Origin: Planococcus citri | Taxonomy: Eukaryota > Arthropoda > Insecta > Hemiptera > Pseudococcidae | DNA length: 64,000 bases | Assembly (NCBI RefSeq): GCF_950023065.1 | Contig: NC_088680.1 | Span: forward strand, 23,052,559 to 23,116,558 | Direction of reading: 5' to 3' | Shown: positions 34,200-44,891 of the stretch, piece after piece | Layout: each line of letters opens with the position of its first letter | How positions within the stretch are numbered: position 1 is the first letter of the stretch | The notes under the pieces: generated by a model | What the model saw: only the letters and a program-made list of their open reading frames with translations | Databases searched by the model: none | Told to the model about the DNA's origin: nothing | Made by a program: the position numbers and the translations under genes

Positions 34200-37100
34200 T
34201 TCAAGAATTCCCAAAGTTGTATAAATTATAAGCACTGCCTTGTCATTTTTCAATTCCTGACCACAAGAGGGATAAGCGGTGGCTGTGGTCTTAAATAACT
34301 CCGTTCTCAAAATACTAACTTCCAAATTATTCTCACGTGGCGATCTTCAACATTTTGGTTTCCAAAGTTGAATTTTTTAATTCAATTTTTCTAAGTCTCG
34401 TGATCAATTGAATATTGCGACCAAAGTAGTTTCGCAATCGAAAAACAGTTTTGATGAAAAAAATTCAGAATTTCATGAGAATTCCAAAGATGTAATCAGA
34501 TTTCATCCTAACGTCATCAGAAACCCGAATATAAGAGAGAAATGGAACTGGGAGAAACGCGATGTTGCAGAACTAGTACGTTTGAACCCAAAATTGCATT
34601 TTTCATGAACAAAAACAGGACTTTTTGGAAATTATTGCTAAAAAATTAGGTAGGTAGGTATGCTTTTTCACAATTCTAGTCGAAAAAGCGAGCCTGTTTT
34701 CAATTTCCGAGTAAAAAATCAAATCAAACTTAATTAATCTGAATATAGCGTTAATCTTACCTTCTAAATTCGTGACATAGCTCTCTTTGACATCATCTGA
34801 ATTCGCGTTGAAAAATGAAAGGTAATAATAATTCCGAAAGTGATACTCTTATGTTTTATGATGATCTTGCCTGCAGTTTTTGTTCGTTTCTTTGAATTTT
34901 CGTAATTTAATGTGGTGGGTCTGCTTGAAGATTTTGAATGGTGAATGCAGTTCTTGTTCATTTCGCTTGAAAACCAGCGAAAACAATTACTTGCTTAATT
35001 TTTGTAAAAATGAAGCGGTTCATAATCGTCCACACATTATATGTATCTCTATGTCAGGTTTGACTTAGCTGTTGCTTTGCAAAAATTGCACATAAACCTC
35101 CGTATATTAGTACATGTAATAGGTTTTTTGAGATTATGACGTTGAATCTCGAAATGGTTCTGAATGTACATATAAAGCCGTAATCCCCCCCCCCCGGGGA
35201 CGAAACTACAGGGAGGTGTGGAGAGTAAGTTCACTCCCTTCCTCCACTGAAAAAGTTGACAAATTTTCAAAAATTAATCATATTTCCCCAAAATCGGTAA
35301 ATTTGACGATTGGATAAAATTTTTCGAAAAATTTGATGAAAAATTATTCGCTACAAAAATAGGCGAACCTAATACCTTTGACGACTGTGGTGAAATTTTT
35401 CCAAAAAAATTAAAAAAAAATTACTTCCTACAATAATTGGTAACTTTTATAATTACGAAAAATTGTCCAAACGTTTTAACAAAAGTTTGAAATCGACCAA
35501 GTTCTAAAAAAAAAAAAAAAAAAAAAAACGTCAAATTGTTGAAGTTGCCAATTTTATAAATTTGAAAATATGAATTTAATAATTTGAAAATTTTGAAAAA
35601 TTTGGTTCGTTGAAAATTTTTTCATGCTGAAATTATACGAGTAGGCATGATAAATTTTTGAAAGCTTCTGCCTCTACTTCGCATTGATATGGAATGAACT
35701 TGAAACACGATAATGCGTATTTACGGCAAACTGGATAGGCAACTTATTTCACATCGCTTCCTTTGAGAATTGATTTCGTATTTACGGCAAACTAAGTAGG
35801 CAACTTCTTTCGCAACTTTTTTCGATTGAATTTTTCACAAAGATAATCTAAATTACCTTTCCCATTAATAATTTTTTGAGTCAAATTTGATTTAAAATAC
35901 AATCTTCTTGATTCAATGGACGTGCTTCAAATTTAAAATCAGCGAATCTCTCTCATAACGTGCATTAGATACTCGTATTCGGGTCATTCCAGTTGAAATC
36001 GAATCGTTTTTAGGTGTGGGTCTTTTGATGTTGTTCTAAAAAAAATTTTCGAGTTCCTTAAATTGATAAAATAGGGAAATTGCATTATTGTGTTCCAATT
36101 TCTAGGGACTGGTGGGGTGAAATGTGCTTTTTATCAGCAGGTGTGATTTCTTATTCTAATGCCCGACTCAACTTTGGAGCCTAATTGCATGAGACTGAAT
36201 GCCCTGCTTAAAAATTGAAAAATTAGAAAATTTAATAATCATTTGAAAAATGGACATGTCAGTGATTGTTTCAGTGAAACACTAGAGAATCTCTCATTTT
36301 GCGTTGAAACAATAACTCAAAGGCTTATTTTTTCGATTGTTATTCAATTTTTTCAATTTTGACTTTGGAAAATTTTCTTCCCACTTTGGCTATAATCAAA
36401 ACATATCAAAACCCTTATTCTTGAACAGTGCACACCCTGTACTTTGACAATATCACGATAATATCGAAATCAAACGCAAAAACTATTTTGCAATCAGTGG
36501 TTTGCCCATCGCTTGTTGTGATACAAATTACGAGGACTTCCCATTGTTGAAATTTCATGACGATGCTCTCAGAATTGGAAGTGCATACAAAGCCCCAAAA
36601 TGTTGGTCAAGATTTAAAAAAAAATATTGCGAAGTATCATATTGATTGTTATTAAAATTTTGGTATATTTTTCAGTCCAACCCGTCTTAACCCCATGAAC
36701 CCTCCCACTGCGCCAACAGTACAGTACTCACAGACAGTCGAACGTGGTAAAAATGTAAAAAAATAGTAATGTCTTGTGACATATCGTTTGTTTGGTTCTT
36801 CAGGATGCTGAGATCAAATGTTGACATATTTTTTAATCCGATCTCTCTGGAAGTTGCAACATCCCCCTTCCCTCCTCACCAATGATGCCTTCAAACTTGG
36901 TAAAAATTTCAGCAGGTGAAAATGTCTTTGTAACATGTCGAGATGTCGTTTGTTTGGCATTAAAGGGCTCCGAGTATATTTTTTCAATCTGATCTCTCTG
37001 AAGTCAGCGAACTGTCCATCAGTAGTGCTTTTAATTTATGGTGAGTTTTTTTGCGCTGTGCGCAAATGACATTTACTTGTAAAAGAGAACTTTAGCAACC

Positions 37101-37850
37101 AATATTATGGTGAATGTAAAATGCAAAAACTTTCTTGCGATCAGCGAATAGCTGATAAATTGTCACTTTTATTGCTCTTATCGTTAATTTTGGATTGCGA
37201 TCGTGCGAGCGCTATTCAAAGAATAATTTAAAAAATACCGCGAGAAAAGTGTACTTTATTCCTTCGTTTCATTTCAAACTCGGATATTTTCATTCAATTT
37301 CGAAGGAAAAATAAAAATGAGGTGGACAGTGTGTGGGAAATTCAATTTTCCACACAAAAGGTCCTTTTCGCATTTTCAGTATTCTCAAAACTGAAGCAGA
37401 TAGATCGATTTTAATTTTTTCTAAACCAGAACTAAAAAAGGAAAAAATCTTGTATTTTTAATTTTTGGTTTGTTTTTTAGATTGATTTATCTACCTAATA
37501 TCTGCTTCAGGTTTGAGGATACCGAAAATATTTGGCTGTTGCATTGTCTATATTCAGTGGGGGAGGTAACTTTTCAGCTGCAAATAAACTTGTAACGTCA
37601 TCAGCAAACGAAGACAGGGCATTTTTGCCAAATAAATTCTTCACATGGTCTCGTGTTGCTTGTATTATGTATTACTTGGACCGCAGTTCTAGCATTGAGA
37701 AATTTGTTCAAATTTTTCGAAACAACTTTTTGGTCTTCGTGTAACCGTTGGGCGAGAAAATCTTTTTCAGCGTAATTACTATTTCATTTCTTACTGCTGA
37801 CCACAGTCTTTATTCAGTTGGGACCAAAGTATTGAAAATTCGTCTTCTCT
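34200..37850. other. Intronic DNA, no gene seen
   Basis: Contains a C homopolymer at 35186, an A run at 35502-35528, a CGTATTTACGGCAAACT word repeated at 35717 and 35776, and copies of a GCAAAAAC...TTGCAATCAG word at 36475 and 37123. No exon with plausible splice sites was recognised. Confidence 0.4.
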
Positions 37851-37974
37851 TAAAAGGTGGCTTCAGAATTCAAAACTCGGTGATTTTCCTCCTCTTCATC
37901 AGAATCTGAAACATTACCAACAGTTGGTATAGAGATCGTTGTAATTTTTTTTTCAAATCCGCCCACATAGGGTT

Positions 37975-38082
37975 CATTTTCAATTTGACAAAGAAGTGAT
38001 AAAGGGGGTCGGCGATTTTTTTGAAATTTTTCCTGTGGAAAGACCTCCCGAAGGCATGACCAATGTCGCAAATCGCAGCCCT
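37975..38082 (-). repeat. Repeat arm paired with 41555-41655, possibly retroelement-derived
   Basis: Its inverse lies at 41555-41655, sharing GGCTGCGATTTGCG, TTTCCACAGGAAAAATTTC and GACCCCC. Read on the minus strand it gives residues such as RSFHRKNFKKIADPLYHFF, vaguely like the region after the reverse transcriptase in Ty3/gypsy elements. The paired copy is broken. I treat it as a dispersed repeat of uncertain origin. Confidence 0.4.
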
Positions 38083-39252
38083 GTAGCCTTTTTTTAAAGG
38101 CTGCTAGGGAGTGTCAAAATTTTCAGTGAACTTAAAATATCATCCATTTCAGCAGTGGATTACTCGATAACCGCGATCCTTACCAAAATGGAACTTTTTC
38201 CAATGGTTAGGGGTTTTGAAAGACTTTTTGGTGATATCATAGAAATCAGCGTTGCCACTTTTTTTCGTACGAAAAATTAGCTCAAAAGTTTCAATACGTA
38301 GTTTTCATATTGTTCCAACTCTCAAAAATTCTGAAAAAAATATAGCAGCTATGGACAACTTTTCACGCTGAACAATACATATATTAAAAAATTGGGTATG
38401 GCGTTATTTCGTGAAGTCGATTTTATAAAATTGAAAGTTTGCGAAAAAATTCGATTTTCTGATTTAAAACGTAAAAAAAAGTTTTGATTGGTGAGGTTGT
38501 CCTATTTTTACGTATCAATTGGAAAAGTCGAAAAACCATTTTCACTCGATGAAATAAACTCATCACAATAAAATCAAAATTTGAAAAAATTCAATTTTTA
38601 ATTCCAAATCCCCAAAAAAGTTTAAATTTATTCAGTTGTCTTATTTTGACCTCTTTCTGATGTATTCATGAAAAAGTTGATAAAATTCACACTCATAGCA
38701 AACAAAATTAAAACTTGTTTATTTTCTGAATTTTTTTTCGAATTTTGATTTTTTTGTGATAAATTATTCATGTCATTGAGTAAAGGAGTTTTTTCAACTT
38801 TTTCAACGAGTATGTCAAAATAGGGGACAAATGGGCCAACTTCACCAATCAAAACTTTTTTTCATGTTCTAAATCAAAAAATCTCATTTTTTTCACAAAC
38901 TTTCAATTTTTTAAAATGGACTTTACGAAATAATGCCATCTCAATTTTTTAATATGTTATTCAGCATAAAAAGTTGTCCATAATATATTTTTTTCAGAAT
39001 TTTTGAGAGTCGGAACGATATGAAAACATACGTTTTGAAACTCTTTAAGCTAACTTTTTGTACGATAAAAAGTGACAACACTGATTGTTATGATATCACC
39101 AAAAAGCCTTTCAAAACCGTTAACTGTTGGAAAAAATTCCATTTTGGTAAGTATTTCGGTTAACGAGTAATCCACTGCTGAAATGGATGATACTTTAAGT
39201 TTACTGAAAACTTTGACACCCAGCAGCGTTTAAAAAAGGCTAAAGGACGGGC
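38077..39252. repeat. 1.2-kb inverted repeat, arms about 540 bp, inside the Shaw intron
   Basis: Left arm about 38077-38610, right arm about 38705-39252, loop about 100 nt. Paired landmarks are AGCCCTGTAGCCTTTTTTTA with TAAAAAAGGCTAAAGGACGG, TTCAGCAGTGGATTACTCG with CGAGTAATCCACTGCTGAA, TTTTTGGTGATATCAT with ATGATATCACCAAAAA, and TTTTGATTGGTGAGGTTG with CAACTTCACCAATCAAAA. Arms diverge by scattered substitutions and small indels. It is non-coding and probably a foldback transposon. Confidence 0.85.
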
Positions 39253-39384
39253 TGTTCATCTAATAATAAAATACAAAACGAAATAATTCAAATAAACTCA
39301 TTGAAAAGTGGACTGTATTTACATACACAATATACATATATGTACCTACAAATAAACTGTACAAGTTGGCCAAACAGCGGAAAG

Positions 39385-39455
39385 AGGAAACTAAAAGATA
39401 AGCGTACAAGTTTTACCCGAACATCTCCGATAATAACCGAACTGGTTACATTAAC
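39385..39455. repeat. Direct repeat partner of 40638-40708
   Basis: AAGATAAGCGTACAAGTTTT and ACATCTCCGATAATAACCGA recur, slightly changed, at 40638-40708. The copies flank the BEL/Pao fragment about 1.25 kb apart, as LTR pieces would, but only about 70 bp is shared. Confidence 0.5.
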
Positions 39456-39865
39456 ATACTCTGCCGGATTGAGGAATAACCTCAATCAAAATACAAAAAG
39501 ATATGATTTTTCAAAAAAAAAAAATGAATACAAAATAACAATACATGTTACAACTTCGAAAATAAAATAATAAAATTAGGCTAAATCTAGTTCACTTTTA
39601 ACAAACAAAACTACAATTATTAATCTAGGCAGACAAAAAAATATAAACAAATTTGACGCTAAATTACTTGATCTTGGATAAGATAAGATATAAGTTAAGT
39701 ACAGTACAAATAAAACAAAAAAATTACTTACCAAAAAAAATAAAACAATAAGTATTTACATTATCAACAAATTTGATAACAATAAGACATAATTGAGCAA
39801 GAATTTTAAAAATTTGATAAATTTACATCAATTTGAGAAAAAAAAACAAAGTTTTACAACTAATT

Positions 39866-40209
39866 GAGGTCAACATTCACAGGTAGGTAAACCAATTTCT
39901 GAACGGGCATTTTGTTTTTTGTACCATTCACCATTCTAATTACTACATTTCAAACGATACCGGAAGAGTCTGGAAAGACCTCTTCAATAATGGCCATATT
40001 GGCCACCTCAAATTAGGGACATTTTTATCAGATACTACAAGTAAAATGATGTCGTATACTTCAAAGTTTTTCTCTTTATTTCGACACTTATGGCGAACCT
40101 GGAGTTCGTTCAAGTAATTCTGACGCCAAGAGACCCAGAAGGAATCTACCACTGGATGCCACAATCGATACCTAGCTTTCAAATATTTGCATAAGTAGGT
40201 ACTGAACAA
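39866..40209 (-). pseudogene. BEL/Pao retrotransposon, C-terminal end of pol, broken
   Basis: The minus-strand product has the pattern WHPVVDSFWVSWRQNYLNEL, then QVRHKCRNKEKNFEVYDIIL, then VPNLRWPI. This is the signature of the domain after integrase in BEL/Pao polyproteins (FW-x-RW-x-x-EYL-x-x-L ... N-x-x-V-x-D-I-V-L ... P-x-x-x-WP). The frame then shifts near 40000; the expected continuation (EEVFPDSSGIV, later PVQKLV) is legible in another frame and is interrupted by a stop. No upstream pol or gag is present, so this is a dead fragment. Confidence 0.75.
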
Positions 40210-40640
40210 AAATAAATATGTTTACACAAAGCAGTGGTACACAAACAAATATTCAAAGTATTATTTCATACTTACGGTGTTCGAGTTCGTTTCTACGTTC
40301 GATGGTGAGGTCTCCGTCGTATTTGTTGTTGGCAGAGATTCATATCGCTCAATTCGTTTTCAGTTAAAACTTGTTGTACTCGTAACTGTAAAAAAAAAAT
40401 AATAAATTATAAATTTGCATAAGTACCGAACAAAAATAAATATATTTACTTACACAGAGCGGTGGTACACAAACGAATATTCAAAGCATCATTTCATACT
40501 TATGGTGTTTGAGTTCGTTTCTACGTTCGATGGCGAGGTCTCCATCGTATTCATTGTTGGCAGATTCATATTACTCGATTCGTTTTCAGTTAAAAATATT
40601 TGGTACTGTAAAAAAAAAAAATTAATGAAGTATAAATTTG
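40189..40640. repeat. Tandem duplication, period about 229 bp
   Basis: The block GCATAAGTA...CTGAACAAAAATAAATA, then GGTGGTACACAAAC, then TCGTTTCTACGTTCGATGG occurs at 40189-40417 and again from 40418. The copies differ by substitutions, and each ends in an A run. It lies just upstream (minus strand) of the BEL/Pao fragment, so it may be element sequence. Confidence 0.75.
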
Positions 40641-41554
40641 CAAAAGATAAGCTTACAACTTTTACCAGAACATCTCCAATAATAACTGAACTGGTTGCAC
40701 TAACAAGGTGTGAAGGTAGATTCTGCACATTTGTGCACATGCAATTTACCTTGTACATAAGCTCATCTAATGAGCTTCACCTAGCTTCAAAGACCTTCGC
40801 GAGTACTTGGCGATTCACCACCTCAGTACCTACTTTTCAGTTACAAACAAATAAACATGTACCTTAGTAAATAAAAATCCTCCGATTATTCATTAATCCA
40901 TTGTTTATTCGTTGAATATCACATGATTATGAATAATCTATACTCTATCTATATACTGAGCCAGTACAGTATTACGGAAAGGGAGATGACATTCTAAATG
41001 TCTTAAAGGAGTGCAATTAAGAACATCACCATGGGAGGGAACAATAAACGGATGTGGGAAGGTCCATCTACGTTACTCATTGAAATGAGATTTGAAATAT
41101 GGATACCATACAGTTTTACGTAATAACTGACGGACCTGAGTACATCTGAACGATCTCAATCTGCATAACTGGAACTCAAATCTATTTTGAAATAGATCAC
41201 TTGAACATTACTGTACCAGTTCATATTTCAAAATATGACTGGATTTAAGCAACTAGATTTAGCCTATTTCTAGAATTACGCAAATATGAGAATGGGTACG
41301 AGCCTATCTCATTTCTGGAACACAGATTATACCAATGCTTACACTTTGGGAGTCGCCAAATGACTGGCGTTTGGCTCATTGCTCTCACAACTTGTTGGTC
41401 ATGAGAGAACTAATTCACCAGATGGCGCTTTTATGTAATTAATCCACCAGATTGCATATTTATGTAACTAAAATGAGTTGCAGCTGAATACAGAACAATT
41501 TTCTCTCACAAGAGTGACAGAACATACTGCAATTCCTCCCATTACAAAGGGCTG

Positions 41555-41655
41555 CGATTTGCGCCATTGGTCATCCCTTCAAAAGGTCTTTCCACAGGAA
41601 AAATTTCAAAAAAAAATTCCGACCCCCCTTACCACTTCTTGATTGAATTGACGTG
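41555..41655 (+). repeat. Repeat arm paired with 37975-38082
   Basis: Inverse of the block at 37975-38082. The junction AGGGCTGCGATTTGCG is intact here, whereas at 38077 the 1.2-kb foldback starts in the middle of that word. This suggests the foldback inserted into one copy. Confidence 0.5.
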
Positions 41656-42098
41656 GATGACCCTAGAATAATACGTTGTGATGCTGTTGTTTTAGATACC
41701 TAAGTCAATATTCTAAGTCTGCTGATCTGAGGTACCTACTTACCTAGCAGAATTCAAATATTTACTCGTTTTTTTTTGTATACGATCCTTCAGAGCCCTC
41801 CTTCTACCTTTGTTGAGAATTTTTCTCCAAAATATTTTCAAAATCGCCAGTTACGGTGAAAATAATTACTTACTCGTAGTCTGTAACTTACCATTTCTGG
41901 ATTTCATACCGGCTGCTTTTGATGATTGATCCTCATGTTCTACGTTAGCTACATTTCGCAGTTTTGACTTCGACCCTCTCGATCGTCGATCATTTTTATT
42001 ATTTTATAACTTATATGTTTAAATGTTTAAATATTATCTTCTCACCTTCTCGGTTCATTTATTCTCAAAATTTCGTTCTGTTTCTCGTATTGTTTCAG

Positions 42099-43217
42099 GT
42101 AATCGGCATCGTATCCGTGTTTTTCATTTGTATTTCCATTATATCTTTCTGCCTAAAAACGCATCCAAACATGAGGGTACCAAACGTGCGCAACATTACC
42201 GTAGACACACCGACCAACGTGACCGCATGGACGTTAGACAAGGTGGCCACAAATGCTCACGATGCGTTTTTTTACGTCGAGTGCGTATGTAACGCGTGGT
42301 TCACGTTCGAGATAGTGGTTCGTTTCATGACATCGCCGAATAAATGCGATTTCATCAAAGCTACTGTAAATATAATCGATTACATCGCAACGTTCAGCTT
42401 CTACATTGATCTGGCGCTGCAGAAATTCGCAGCCAACCTGGAGAACGCCGATATCTTAGAGTTCTTCTCTATTATACGTATCATGAGATTATTTAAACTG
42501 ACCAGGCACTCGTCCGGGCTGAAAATCCTCATGCAAACGTTCCGAGCATCTGCCAAGGAGCTGACTCTATTAGTATTTTTTCTAGTTTTAGGAATAGTTA
42601 TATTCGCCAGTCTTATATACTACGCGGAACGAATCCAAACCAATCCGCACAACGATTTTAATAGCATACCATTGGGACTTTGGTGGGCTCTGGTCACCAT
42701 GACCACAGTGGGCTACGGTGATATGGTACCGAAAACTTACGTCGGTATGTTTGTCGGCGCCCTATGTGCTCTGGCCGGTGTACTAACCATCGCCTTACCA
42801 GTTCCAGTCATCGTAAGCAACTTCGCCATGTACTATTCGCATACGCAGGCCAGGGCTAAGCTGCCCAAGAAACGTCGACGAGTTCTGCCCGTTGAACCGA
42901 CCAGAGGACCTAGACCGATAGGAGCACCTGGATCTGGACCTGTGCAGCCTGGATTCGGATCTGGGAGCAGTTGCGGAGGTGGCGGTGGACCTGGCAGTGG
43001 TGGAGGTGGTGGTGGTCCTGGAGGAATGCCTTCCAGTCAACCGCTGACGAATAGGCGGATGAACGCTATTAAACAAAACCATCCCAAGGATATAATGGGA
43101 GTGGGACCAAAGCCAGCAGGTAATTATGGCTATCTAGCAGGTAATTTTGCGTGTGGTAGATATAACAGGGGTCAATTTATGTATATGGGACGTAGGCATT
43201 TTTGCGATATAATGTAA
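42099..43217 (+). CDS. Shaw: Shaw (Kv3-type) potassium channel, main exon S1-S6 and C-terminal tail
   Basis: Delayed-rectifier-type K+ channel core, acting as a tetramer in the plasma membrane. The exon starts after TTGTTTCAG at phase 0, continuing AAK| from 31913. Numbering from this exon: S1 about 2-24; S1-S2 loop with N-glycosylation sequons at N32 (NIT) and N40 (NVT); S2 about 56-78; S3 about 89-108; S4 with R127, R130, K133, R136, the reduced charge set of Shaw; S5 about 154-175; filter TVGYGD at 203-208 (42705-42722); S6 with PVP hinge at 234-236. The tail has ARAKLPKKRRRVLPVE, a Gly-rich stretch and NRRMNAIK. The frame runs on to TAA at 43217, but two CAG|GTAATT donors at 43119/43120 and 43140/43141 mean the exon may end earlier. 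No residue needed for conduction is missing. Confidence 0.93.
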   Translation, partial: VIGIVSVFFICISIISFCLKTHPNMRVPNVRNITVDTPTNVTAWTLDKVATNAHDAFFYVECVCNAWFTFEIVVRFMTSPNKCDFIKATVNIIDYIATFSFYIDLALQKFAANLENADILEFFSIIRIMRLFKLTRHSSGLKILMQTFRASAKELTLLVFFLVLGIVIFASLIYYAERIQTNPHNDFNSIPLGLWWALVTMTTVGYGDMVPKTYVGMFVGALCALAGVLTIALPVPVIVSNFAMYYSHTQARAKLPKKRRRVLPVEPTRGPRPIGAPGSGPVQPGFGSGSSCGGGGGPGSGGGGGGPGGMPSSQPLTNRRMNAIKQNHPKDIMGVGPKPAGNYGYLAGNFACGRYNRGQFMYMGRRHFCDIM

Positions 43218-44241
43218 TGTACCTATGGTATGGTTACGATGGAAGATGGAGGATGGGTGAAGGAAATTTGCGTTGTGCTGGTGTGTGAAATTTTAGTGAT
43301 GGATTTTTATGATGTGAATTTGTGTGCAAGAATAATGGAATGGGATGGATAGTTTTTTGATTGGAAAATGAATGAATCGTAAAAGGGAATATTGTGAGGT
43401 TTTCTACGTCGACTGAAAAATTTTTGAAAGAAGTACATTTTCTTTCAATTCGAGATGATTATTTGTTCAACTTTCTGAATGAAGAATCATCAAAAGATGA
43501 AATAAGAATGGAAAATGGTGCGAAAAAATTATTAAAATTCAAGAAGCCACGCTTCATTTTCAGTTCTAGGGTTACAATATCTACTAAAACGTCCGCAGAT
43601 ACGGAAGGTGCATTTTTCAAAGGACGAATCTTCTTAAGCGCTTTTACGTTTGAAGCGTTTCCATTTTCATCTTTTTTCGGCAATACGTAATACTACTTTC
43701 TGATCAGAAAAATAAAATTTTTAAGTGATGCTAAATGCCTACGGTGAGATCATGTTGAGTCGTCCAAAGTTGTTCAGTTGAATGTTCCAATTTATGAGAA
43801 ATTTAGTCGACTTCATTTTAATAAAAGTAGTTGGTACATTCTATGTAAGTACTATATAAATTCCAATGGAACCGTCAGCCAAAGCAAATGCAAAAACTGG
43901 CTTGCAATCAGCGAAAAGCTGATGTCTTGTTTATGTGTATTGAAGTCGTTAATCATTGTTCTTGGTGCTTATAAACATCAAGTGTGATAAGTAGGTACCT
44001 ACTCTATAACGTTATCGAGCAATGGAACCATATTTAAATGAAGAAAAAAACGCAAAATGCAAAAACCTCTTGCAATCAGAATCATCTGATTGTATCCAAT
44101 CCTGTTTTTACGGTATCCATGTTTCGATTTCAATAATTCAAAGTGCGTGTCTTACCGAGCGTTTTTTCGCGATAAATTATTTCATTTTGCAAAAATAAAA
44201 CATACCTATCCATCGTTGAAAAATAAATTATTTTTATTTGT
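43218..44241. other. Downstream of the Shaw main exon: 3' UTR or intron
   Basis: No further Shaw coding exon was recognised. If the donors at 43120 or 43141 are used, this is intron. The overlapping frames at 43394-43690 have no domain. A GCAAAAACTGGCTTGCAATC word lies at 43889. Confidence 0.4.
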
Positions 44242-44891
44242 AATTAATCGTGCGAATTGATTCAAACTAGAAAAATGAAAACACAATACCTACTTACAAA
44301 ATAAGTAGGCATAAATTGTAATTCAGCCCGTGAATTTGGAAACAAATTTTCTAAGTTGTAGTAATAAAATAGAAAAAAGCAAATCAACGAATTTAAATTT
44401 ATAAGTAAATTCAGCACCTATTTGGGATTAGATTCAAACAATAAAAATAAGAACACAAATAATAAGTAATGTGGCAAATCAACAAAAAACAATTTAATTG
44501 AGCACCTGTATTTGAGAACAAATTCAATTAAACAATAAACATGTACCTACCTACCTTACGAAGTAGGTTCAAGAAAAATTGATGAATTTATAGCGCGACT
44601 TGACGATTTTAAAATTCAGCACATGAATTTAGGGGCAATTTTTTTTGTTAATTTTCCTCATTACTTACTTGTATGTGCTTTGTATTCTTATTTTTATTGT
44701 TTGAATCTGTTTCCAAGTTCAGGTGCTGAATTCAATTTTGAATTAAATTCGCTGATTTGCTTTTTTGTATTTTTATACTTTAACTTTGAAGATTTGTTTC
44801 CAAATTCAGATGCTGAATTACAAATTTACCTTCTACTTAGTATCGTGTTTTCATTTTTCTAGTTTAAATTAATTTGCTCGTTTCTCATTAA
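44242..44891. repeat. 650-bp inverted repeat, arms about 225 bp
   Basis: Left arm 44242-44470 and right arm 44660-44891 pair throughout: CTAGAAAAATGAAAACAC with GTGTTTTCATTTTTCTAG, AATTTGGAAACAAAT with ATTTGTTTCCAAATT, and AGATTCAAACAATAAAAATA with TATTTTTATTGTTTGAATCT. It is non-coding; the open frame 44623-44862 is simply one arm. Confidence 0.8.

Larger units (their letters stand above)
31914..42098 (+). other. 10.2-kb Shaw intron
   Basis: Bounded by GTAATG at 31914 and TTGTTTCAG ending at 42098. It contains repeat DNA, a 1.2-kb inverted repeat (38077-39252), a BEL/Pao fragment on the opposite strand (39866-40209), a 130-bp tandem repeat (33875-34196) and a repeated 229-bp block. Outside those I see no gene in 31914-33130, 34200-37850 or 41000-41550. 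One open frame there (37532-37744) has no recognisable domain. Confidence 0.85.

Noticed and set aside
40415..40867. 150-residue plus-strand frame
   Set aside because: It spans the 229-bp tandem repeat and adjoining element sequence; it reads as low-complexity with a poly-Lys run from an A tract.
41964..42098. N-terminal 45 residues of the long Shaw open frame
   Set aside because: They precede the TTGTTTCAG acceptor and are unlike any Shaw sequence. The conserved protein starts exactly at 42099.
42795..43082. Minus-strand open frame opposite the Shaw tail
   Set aside because: It is an Arg/Ser/Thr-rich antisense of the Gly/Pro-rich tail, with no independent support.
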